NCBI GenBank assembly: GCA_004347925.1
Contig: QNVD01000215.1
Location: forward strand, 3,242-9,351
DNA: 6,110 nt
Source of the DNA: Hadesarchaea archaeon
GTDB lineage: Archaea > Hadarchaeota > Hadarchaeia > Hadarchaeales > WYZ-LMO6
Direction: 5' to 3'
Part shown: piece by piece, positions 1-6,110 of the stretch
How the letters are laid out: the number at the start of each line of letters is the position of its first letter
How positions within the stretch are numbered: position 1 is the first letter of the stretch
The notes under the pieces: generated by a model
The model's database searches: none
What the model saw: only the letters and a program-made list of their open reading frames with translations
What the model was told of the DNA's origin: nothing
Translations under genes and position numbers: made by a program

Positions 1-431
1 GCCCGCAGGAGGGCCCCCTTTTCCCTCACGTTCTTCACCCTGGCCAGGGTGAGGTGGGGAACGAACTCGGTGTCCCTGGGAAAGCCCAGCTTGGCCAGCT
101 CCCGGTCAAGGCTCCTCTGCAGGGAGGAGAGGACCTCCCATCCCTCCCCCACCCCCGCCCACACCACCCTGACGTACTGGGGACTGGGGAAGACCCCCGT
201 TCCCCTCACCTCCAGGGTGAAGGGGGAGAAGCCCCTCGTCCCCCTCCTCAGGGCCTCCTCCACCTCCCCCAGCCTCCCCTCCTCCACCTCCCCCAGGAAC
301 TTCAGGGTCAGGTGGAGGTTCTCCGGCTCCACCAGCTTCAGGGAGGCTCCCCCCTCCCGGAGGGTCTGCTGGAACCTGACCAGCCTGTCCCGCATCTCCT
401 CGCTTATCTCCACGGCTACGAAGGCCCTCAT
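1..431 (-). CDS. thpR: RNA 2',3'-cyclic phosphodiesterase / 2'-5' RNA ligase family (ThpR), C-terminus cut by window edge
   Basis: Seen: reading the minus strand from the ATG at 431 gives 143 residues with no stop before the window ends, beginning MRAFVAVEI. The two signature HxTx motifs of the 2H phosphoesterase superfamily are present: HLTLKFLG at residues 40-47 and PHLTLARVK at 125-133. The spacing between them and the MRAFVAVE opening are typical of ThpR. Known of the family: the two His-x-Thr motifs form the active site that opens 2',3'-cyclic phosphates, and the enzymes can join tRNA halves through 2'-5' bonds in vitro. Family members are usually about 180-190 residues, so roughly 40 are missing beyond position 1. 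Context: the start lies 3 bases after the cdc48 stop (TGA-GGG-ATG) and has no well-placed ribosome binding site. I infer translation by coupling or reinitiation from cdc48. The cellular substrate is not evident. Confidence 0.93.
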   Translation of the reverse strand, partial: MRAFVAVEISEEMRDRLVRFQQTLREGGASLKLVEPENLHLTLKFLGEVEEGRLGEVEEALRRGTRGFSPFTLEVRGTGVFPSPQYVRVVWAGVGEGWEVLSSLQRSLDRELAKLGFPRDTEFVPHLTLARVKNVREKGALLR

Positions 432-434
432 CCC

Positions 435-2702
<2,268 letters not shown>

Positions 2703-2717
2703 TTAGCCCCCTCCGGG

Positions 2718-2725
2718 ATAAAAAA
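2718..2725 (-). promoter_or_regulatory. TATA-like box of cdc48, inside the 3' flank of the upstream gene
   Basis: The minus strand reads TTTTTTAT here, 2 bases after the TAA stop of the deoxyhypusine-synthase-like gene. Its centre is about 27-28 bases upstream of the cdc48 ATG (2693), so transcription should start at or just before that ATG. The same T6 tract could also end the upstream transcript, because archaeal polymerase terminates at oligo-T. The same eight bases occur before the upstream gene at 3758-3751. Confidence 0.6.
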
Positions 2726-2727
2726 CC

Positions 2728-3729
2728 TTATTTCAGGAGCCAGGAGAAGTCCGGGTACTTCCTCCTCTCCTTAACCCTCTCGTTCAGGTAGTGGGAGAGG
2801 AGGGGCAGGGCGATGGTGGCATCGCAGTAGCAGGTGATGTTTTTGCCGTGGGGGGAAACCTTTCCCCAGCTTATGGCCTCCTTGAGGGTGCAGCCGCTCA
2901 GACCCCCCCAGACGGGCTGGTCCGTGGTGATCTGCAGGGCGTACTTGTGGGGGGAGGGTTTCTCTCCCCCCCTCCAGAGGTCCACGGCCACGGCCAGCAA
3001 CTGCACGAAGTCTTTGGGACCCCCCCCGCCTATGTAGATCACCCCCCTGTTCTCCTGCCTCTTGCCTATCTCCAGCATCTCCCTGAAGTCCCTGCCCTGG
3101 TCCAGGCATATCCTCTTCTTGGCCTCCAGCAGCGCTATCCCGTAGCCGCTGTCCACGATGGCCGGGCAGAAGATGGGTACCTTATGCTTGTAGGCGGTGG
3201 AGACGATGCACTTTATCCCCTTTCGGTGCAGCCATTTCCCGAACTCCCACAGGAACTCCCTGGAGGAGTAGGGGCGGTCCTCCTCCAGGGTCCCCATGAA
3301 CTCGGCGATCAGTCCCTCCATCTTTCGGTACTCCAGCTCGTCTGCGTAGACGTCGTAGAAGCGGTCTATCATGTGTTTTAGGAGATCCGCGTCGTCCACG
3401 AAGTCCGTTCCCCTCCAGTAGGTTCCTCCCATGGCCTCCAGGATGTCCTCGGAGATGTTGGCCCCCGTGGAGACCAGCACATCTATGAACCTCTTTTCTA
3501 TCAGCCAGCACACGATCTTCCACATACCCGTGGTGCTCATGGAGCCGGCATACCCGAAGAAGATGGTGAGGTCCTCCTCACCCAGCATCTCCTCCCAGAG
3601 GAGGGCTGCCTCGCCCAGCTTTCTCCCTTGGAAGCCCGTTCTGGCCATCTCCTGCAGCAGCTGGGAGAGGCTCTTCTTCCTCACCTCGATCGTCTCAAGC
3701 TTCTCCTTGAAGTAGGGAGTTTTGCGCAT
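2728..3729 (-). CDS. Deoxyhypusine synthase family protein, DHS-like (DHSL) variant
   Basis: 333 residues from the ATG at 3729. Seen: the family's catalytic lysine lies in EAISWGK (E284, W288, K290, matching human E323, W327, K329), followed by CDATIALPLL (the ADASLVFPLL equivalent); STGANISED at 87-95 and IGGGGPK near 233-239 are the nucleotide-side segments. Known: deoxyhypusine synthase uses NAD and spermidine to modify a lysine of aIF5A. Odd: the segment that reads KHHI or KHAI in canonical enzymes reads KDFV here, so the human His288 position is lost; DGS.SGA becomes VWGGLSGC; DGS.GDM becomes DSGYGIA; the RIGN loop reads RFYDVYADE. These fit, from memory, the DHS-like branch rather than proven synthases, so the true product is uncertain (aIF5A modification or a free polyamine such as homospermidine). 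Start: a GTG at 3744 would add 5 residues, but the TATA-like box at 3751-3758 predicts initiation near 3729. An in-frame G8 tract (C8 at 3020-3027 on plus) lies in the Gly loop. A DHS annotation would use dys; I leave the symbol blank. Confidence 0.9.
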   Translation of the reverse strand: MRKTPYFKEKLETIEVRKKSLSQLLQEMARTGFQGRKLGEAALLWEEMLGEEDLTIFFGYAGSMSTTGMWKIVCWLIEKRFIDVLVSTGANISEDILEAMGGTYWRGTDFVDDADLLKHMIDRFYDVYADELEYRKMEGLIAEFMGTLEEDRPYSSREFLWEFGKWLHRKGIKCIVSTAYKHKVPIFCPAIVDSGYGIALLEAKKRICLDQGRDFREMLEIGKRQENRGVIYIGGGGPKDFVQLLAVAVDLWRGGEKPSPHKYALQITTDQPVWGGLSGCTLKEAISWGKVSPHGKNITCYCDATIALPLLSHYLNERVKERRKYPDFSWLLK

Positions 3730-3750
3730 CGCCCTTTTTTGCACCGAAGC

Positions 3751-3758
3751 ATAAAAAA
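3751..3758 (-). promoter_or_regulatory. TATA-like box and purine element for the DHS-like gene
   Basis: The minus strand reads GGAAAA followed by TTTTTTAT (3764-3751), a plausible BRE plus TATA pair. Its centre is 26 bases from position 3729, so the transcript should begin at the ATG of the DHS-like gene, leaderless. That argues against the GTG at 3744. On the plus strand the same AT stretch (3752-3762) could serve the divergent gene; that second role is speculative. Confidence 0.6.
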
Positions 3759-3788
3759 TTTTCCAGTTCCCTTTCCGGAAGCCTTATA

Positions 3789-3795
3789 GAGGTGA
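3789..3795 (+). promoter_or_regulatory. Ribosome binding site-like GAGGTGA before the exported hydrolase-like gene
   Basis: GAGGTGA closely matches the complement of the archaeal 16S rRNA 3' end. It lies 12 bases before the GTG at 3808, a slightly long spacing. A TATA-like CTTATAGA (3783-3790) overlaps it but sits too close to the GTG for a normal leader, so a promoter in the AT stretch near 3752-3762, giving a leader of about 26 bases, is the better guess. Confidence 0.45.
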
Positions 3796-4149
3796 GGGGC
3801 AGAAGCCGTGCCACGCAAGGCCCTCCTCGCCCTGCTCCTCCTGGTTTCACTTTTGACGCTGGCGGCTTTCCATAGGGGCGGAACGGATCGAGATCCTCCC
3901 CCTCCAGGAGAGGAACTTCTTCCTGGGCATAGTCCCCAACCCGGCCCATTCACCCAACAGCACCTTTGAGGATCTAACCAGGGCCTACGGGGAGGCGGGA
4001 AGGATAGCGGAGATAGGCATGGTCTGGGTGGAGAAGCAGGGGATAGGGGAAGCCGACCTCCTCAAACAGAACAGGGTCATAACGGCTCTGAGGGTCTACG
4101 GACTGAAACCGCTGGTGACCCTCAACTTCGCCACCGTAAAGCAGGGGCC

Positions 4150-4157
4150 GGGGGGGG
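4150..4157 (+). repeat. G8 homopolymer tract at a frame junction
   Basis: Eight consecutive G bases join the middle and C-terminal frames of the interrupted hydrolase-like gene. Seven would keep the protein open (QGPGGLKYV across the junction). Such tracts are prone to slippage in replication and in sequencing. An equal tract in the DHS-like gene (C8 at 3020-3027 on plus) keeps its frame. Confidence 0.8.
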
Positions 4158-4166
4158 CTGAAGTAC

Positions 4167-4844
4167 GTGATAGATGCCCCGGAGGGCATAACACCCAGCC
4201 TGTCGGATCCGGGGTTCAGGGAGGCCTGGATCGAGGAGGCAAGGAGCCTCGCCGAGGAGTTCACTCCCGAGTATCTCTCCCTGGGAAACGAGGTGAACGA
4301 TTACTTTCTCCTTCACCCCTCCGACCTCGAGCCCTACCTCTCCCTGGTGAGCGAGGCCTACTCCGCCGTGAAGCTGGTCTCCCCTAAGACCAAGGTTCTG
4401 GTGGTTCTCTCCTACAACCACCTCCTTCAGGAAAACCAGTGGGATCTCCTAACCCTCCTCGAAAACAGGGTGGACCTGATAGGGCTCACCACCTACCCCT
4501 ACCAGGTCTTCGCCTCCCCCGAGGACCTCCCGCAGGATTACTACCTCAGGCTGAGCCGGTACACCCGGAAGCCCCTGGCCTTCACGGAGATAGGCTGGAG
4601 CTCCTCCGGGACCTCCGGCGAAAACGAGCAGGCCAGGTTCCTGCTGAGGTTCCTGGAGCTGACGAAGGGCATGGAGCTGGAGATGGTGAACTGGCTCTTC
4701 CTCCACGACACCACCCTCACCGGGATTCCGGCCTACATAGCCCACCCGGACACGGGCACGGTGGCGCTGAAGAGGGTGGACGGCTCCGAGAAGGAAGTCT
4801 ACCGGATCTGGAAAGCCCTCAAGGAGCTCAAGGGATCGGGCTGA
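4167..4844 (+). CDS. Longest uninterrupted segment of the hydrolase-like gene (catalytic C-terminal part)
   Basis: This is part 3 of the interrupted gene at 3808-4844, listed separately because automatic annotation may report it as an independent gene. From GTG 4167 it gives 225 residues, with both candidate catalytic glutamates at E42 (GNEV) and E141 (TEIGW). It lacks the signal peptide and the first barrel strands, so on its own it should not fold or be exported as an enzyme. The GTG is probably an internal Val codon: the protein continues upstream without a break in sense (LKY before VIDAPEG) until the G8 tract, and the frame has a TAA at 4137. Confidence 0.5.
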   Translation: MIDAPEGITPSLSDPGFREAWIEEARSLAEEFTPEYLSLGNEVNDYFLLHPSDLEPYLSLVSEAYSAVKLVSPKTKVLVVLSYNHLLQENQWDLLTLLENRVDLIGLTTYPYQVFASPEDLPQDYYLRLSRYTRKPLAFTEIGWSSSGTSGENEQARFLLRFLELTKGMELEMVNWLFLHDTTLTGIPAYIAHPDTGTVALKRVDGSEKEVYRIWKALKELKGSG

Positions 4845-4861
4845 GGAAAGAACCGTACCCC

Positions 4862-4869
4862 CTTTATTC
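4862..4869 (+). promoter_or_regulatory. TATA-like box of the nuclease gene
   Basis: CTTTATTC lies within a C-rich stretch, and its centre is about 27 bases before the ATG at 4893. This predicts a leaderless transcript, in keeping with the absence of any ribosome binding site between 4870 and 4892. Confidence 0.5.
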
Positions 4870-4892
4870 CCCCCCACCTGCCCAGTTCCCCG

Positions 4893-5312
4893 ATGAGGAG
4901 GCTCCTGGTGCTGGGTTTGCTCCCGCTCCTGCTCCTCCCCCTCGCGCTGAGGGGAAGGGGGGGAACCCCCTTCCACTTCTCGGCGGAGGTGGTGAAGGTG
5001 ATAGACGGCGACACGCTGGAGGTGAGGATCCTGGAGAGCCGGGGCTGGCCCGCGCCGGGGAGGGTGGAGAAGCTGAGGCTGGCCGGCGTGGACGCCTTCG
5101 AGCTCTCCGAGGCCAGGGGGGTCCTGGCCAGGGCCCTGGTGGATTCCCTCTGCCCCCCGGGGGAGAGGATCTACGGCAGGCTGAAGCCGGGGAGGGCCAG
5201 GGATCCCTACGGCAGGATCCTGGCCCGCGTTTACCTGAGGAGGGGGAAAGGCTGGGTGGACCTGGGGGAGGAGCTGCTCGAGAGGAAGCTCGCCAGGAGA
5301 TGGGAGGATTAG
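4893..5312 (+). CDS. Exported thermonuclease (staphylococcal nuclease-like, SNase domain)
   Basis: 139 residues. Seen: a signal peptide or N-terminal anchor (MRRLLVLGLLPLLLLPLAL, 1-19), then one SNase domain from about 30. Residues known to matter in staphylococcal nuclease all have counterparts: VIDGDTLEV with D38 and D40 (Asp19 and Asp21); LRLAGVDAFE with R62, D67 and E70 (Arg35, Asp40, Glu43); DPYGR with R108 (Arg87). The metal site and both arginines are therefore present and the enzyme should cut DNA or RNA with Ca2+. DAFE in place of the usual DAPE or DTPE is a mild oddity. There is one cysteine (C87). No lipobox is evident at the signal end, so it is probably secreted or membrane-tethered. 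Context: 48 bases after the hydrolase-like gene, with its own TATA-like box; the product may degrade external nucleic acid for nutrition. Its TAG stop overlaps the stop of the convergent histone gene. Confidence 0.92.
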   Translation: MRRLLVLGLLPLLLLPLALRGRGGTPFHFSAEVVKVIDGDTLEVRILESRGWPAPGRVEKLRLAGVDAFELSEARGVLARALVDSLCPPGERIYGRLKPGRARDPYGRILARVYLRRGKGWVDLGEELLERKLARRWED

Positions 5313-5512
5313 GAGCGCCTGCTGGCCAGGCGGACGTCCTCGTCCCTAACGGTCCTCCTCCCCGCGTGCTCGGCCAGCTTCACCGCCTCCGAGGCCACGG
5401 AGAGGGCGTACTCCTCCAGCACCTCGGCCAGGGCCTTGGCCGCATCCTCGCTCACCCTCTTCGCCCCGGCCTTCCTCATCAGCCTGTCAGCCGTAGCCAG
5501 AGGAATCTCCAT
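5309..5512 (-). CDS. Archaeal histone (HMf type)
   Basis: 67 residues forming a single histone fold with no tails. With the ATG at 5512 the numbering matches HMfB of Methanothermus exactly: P4, R10, R13, A15-G16-A17, R19, V20, S21, E42, K45, H49, R52, T54 and D59. This is the main reason for choosing ATG 5512 over the GTGs at 5521 and 5518, which would add 3 and 2 residues. R19, the R52-R53-T54 loop and R13 are DNA contacts in HMfB; R52-D59 is the structural salt bridge; H49 and D59 belong to the dimer-dimer interface. The small G16 in loop 1 permits stacking of dimers into long hypernucleosome-like fibres. A GGAG lies 8 bases before the ATG. Known role: homodimers wrap DNA and compact the chromosome. 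The C-terminus is basic (RLASRRS). Confidence 0.95.
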   Translation of the reverse strand: MEIPLATADRLMRKAGAKRVSEDAAKALAEVLEEYALSVASEAVKLAEHAGRRTVRDEDVRLASRRS

Positions 5513-5520
5513 CCTCACCA

Positions 5521-5524
5521 CTCC
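5521..5524 (-). promoter_or_regulatory. Ribosome binding site GGAG of the histone gene
   Basis: On the minus strand AAAAGGAG is followed by 8 bases and then ATG 5512. This is ideal Shine-Dalgarno spacing and supports that start. The TATA-like box at 5544-5551 would place the transcript start near 5521, so the leader must begin a little further upstream than predicted for this site to be used. Confidence 0.5.
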
Positions 5525-5543
5525 TTTTCATCGTCTTTGCCCC

Positions 5544-5551
5544 TTATTAAG
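5544..5551 (-). promoter_or_regulatory. TATA-like box of the histone gene
   Basis: The minus strand reads CTTAATAA, preceded by purine-rich AAAAAGAAG that could be the BRE. The centre is about 26 bases upstream of position 5521, so transcription should begin between the histone ribosome binding site and the GTG codons. The histone gene therefore has its own promoter, apart from any read-through from the methyltransferase gene. Confidence 0.5.
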
Positions 5552-5554
5552 CTT

Positions 5555-5571
5555 CTTTTTCCCCGAAAAAG
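5555..5571. terminator. Perfect 7-bp inverted repeat with T5 tract after the methyltransferase gene
   Basis: CTTTTTC and GAAAAAG are separated by 3 bases. The repeat begins 8 bases downstream of the methyltransferase stop. On the minus strand the T5 tract (5570-5566) could terminate that transcript. The stem is AT-rich and short, so it could equally be an operator, since it lies just upstream of the histone promoter elements. Which role applies is not decided by the sequence. Confidence 0.35.
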
Positions 5572-5579
5572 GGCCTTTT

Positions 5580-6110
5580 CTACCTCCCGGGGCTCAGGAG
5601 GAGGTCCAGCACCACATGGTAGATCCCCGGGCCGTAGGACCTCACCAGGCGTTTTTCCATCACCCTCAGGCTCCAGCCCCTCCCCCCCACCTCCCTCTCC
5701 AGGAACCTGAGGGAGGGGGAGAAGGGGTCGGGATCCTCCCCCACGTCGTAGAAGTGCACCACCCCGCCCTCCTCCTTCAGGGCCTCCAGGGCCGTGCCCA
5801 CGAACTGCCTGGCGGCCTCGGGAAGGGGCATGAGCACCCTGTCCGCCTTTCCCCGGAGCTGGGAGGCCACCACCTCCCTGGCGTCGCCCAGGAAGGGGAA
5901 AACCCTGTCCCCCACCCTGTTGATCCTGATGTTCTCGCACATCATCCTGAAGGCTTCGGGGTTCTTGTCTATCGAGTATATCCTCCTCGCCCCGGAGTGC
6001 CTGGCCATCACGATGGAGTAGCACCCCACCCCGGCGAACAGGTTGGTGACCTCCTCCCCCTCCCTCACCTGCCTGGCTATCCTCATCCTCTCGTGGGCCA
6101 GCCGGGGGGA
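5580..6110 (-). CDS. Trm5/TYW2-family class I tRNA (G37 or wyosine) methyltransferase, N-terminus cut by window edge
   Basis: 176 residues are visible, open to the window edge, beginning SPRLAHERMRIARQV. Seen: SAM-binding motif I, VTNLFAGVGCYSI; the following acidic strand, YSIDKNPEAF, with the ENIRIN helix of this family; FLGDAREV; then DRVLMPLPEAA, the catalytic-loop position; and GGVVHFYDVGED near the end. FSPRL..ER before the SAM domain and the NP.A...ENI.LN pattern are characteristic of COG2520 (Trm5, Taw22, Taw2). Known: these enzymes methylate N1 of G37 in tRNA, or act on the wyosine base made from it, to keep the reading frame. Odd: the loop reads MPLP where I recall MNLP in Trm5 enzymes of the main archaeal type, so this may be a Trm5a/Taw22-like or TYW2-like member. 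The tRNA-recognition N-terminal domains lie beyond 6110; the ATG at 6086 is internal. Confidence 0.9.
   Translation of the reverse strand, partial: SPRLAHERMRIARQVREGEEVTNLFAGVGCYSIVMARHSGARRIYSIDKNPEAFRMMCENIRINRVGDRVFPFLGDAREVVASQLRGKADRVLMPLPEAARQFVGTALEALKEEGGVVHFYDVGEDPDPFSPSLRFLEREVGGRGWSLRVMEKRLVRSYGPGIYHVVLDLLLSPGR

Larger units (their letters stand above)
3808..4844 (+). pseudogene. Exported TIM-barrel glycoside-hydrolase-like protein, interrupted by two +1 frameshifts
   Basis: A single protein can be followed through three frames. Part 1 starts at GTG 3808 and reads PRKALLALLLLVSLLTLAAF, a signal peptide or anchor. Part 2 (about 3872-4157) reads on from ERIEILPLQERNFFLGIVPN and has no start codon of its own before 4019. 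Part 3 (from 4158) reads LKYVIDAPEG to the TGA at 4842-4844. Removing one G from the G4 run at 3875-3878 and one from the G8 run at 4150-4157 restores 344 residues. Two conserved-looking acids fit a retaining clan GH-A active site: LSLGNEVND (Glu codon 4290-4292, acid/base candidate) and FTEIGWSS (Glu codon 4587-4589, nucleophile candidate), about 99 residues apart. TTYPY and NWLFLHD fit late barrel strands. I cannot assign a GH family or substrate. The two shifts may be true decay, sequencing error in G runs, or recoding; the undamaged rest of the gene argues against old decay. Confidence 0.75.

Noticed and set aside
3020..3027. C8 tract in the DHS-like gene as a possible frameshift
   Set aside because: The frame is intact through it and encodes the expected Gly-rich loop (IGGGGPK), so the tract length is right.
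3681..3953. Minus-strand frames overlapping the divergent promoter region
   Set aside because: They run through the promoter elements and the signal-peptide sequence of the opposite strand, with no recognisable motifs.
4019..4387. Independent 122-residue gene from ATG 4019
   Set aside because: Only its part before the G8 tract has protein character, and that part belongs to the barrel gene. After the tract it turns into Arg/Gly/Pro-rich shadow sequence.
5515..5521. GTG 5521 or 5518 as the histone start
   Set aside because: ATG 5512 gives residue-for-residue agreement with HMfB numbering and has GGAG 8 bases upstream. The GTG starts remain possible only if the mRNA is leaderless.
4439..5710. 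423-codon plus-strand frame across the hydrolase, nuclease and histone genes
   Set aside because: It crosses three recognisable genes in a different frame and its translation is Pro/Gly/Arg-rich without domain character.

Overview
The window is archaeal chromosomal DNA. It encodes a Cdc48/VAT-type double-AAA ATPase, an HMf-type histone, a deoxyhypusine-synthase-family protein and a Trm5/TYW2-family tRNA methyltransferase, and the promoters look archaeal (TATA-like boxes placed for leaderless or near-leaderless transcripts). The DNA is GC-rich. Arg is mostly AGG and Ile often ATA, which suggests a thermophile, but I cannot name the lineage.

Layout. Minus strand, reading right to left: the C-terminal part of a Trm5/TYW2-like SAM methyltransferase (from beyond 6110 to 5580), then a 67-residue histone (5512-5309) with its own TATA-like box and ribosome binding site. 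Plus strand: an interrupted gene for an exported TIM-barrel glycoside-hydrolase-like protein (3808-4844), then an exported staphylococcal-nuclease-like protein (4893-5312). Its stop codon overlaps the stop of the convergent histone gene. Minus strand again: the deoxyhypusine-synthase-like gene (3729-2728), cdc48 (2693-435) and thpR (431 to beyond position 1). These three lie 34 and 3 bases apart, so they could form one transcription unit with an extra promoter before cdc48.

How the genes fit together. The minus-strand genes are housekeeping: tRNA modification, chromatin, polyamine or eIF5A chemistry, protein unfolding for the proteasome, and RNA end or ligase chemistry. The two plus-strand genes form a small island whose products both begin with a hydrophobic export signal, one resembling a polysaccharide hydrolase and the other a nuclease. 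They may act outside the cell.

Most notable points: (1) the glycoside-hydrolase-like gene is open only if the frame changes twice, each time by one extra base and plausibly in a G run (G4 at 3875-3878, G8 at 4150-4157); (2) the deoxyhypusine-synthase-family protein keeps the catalytic Lys but has lost other canonical active-site motifs, so it may not make deoxyhypusine; (3) promoter spacing moves at least one start codon. I found no new multi-gene defence system, CRISPR array, mobile element, tRNA or rRNA. No stretch longer than about 80 bases is without a gene.
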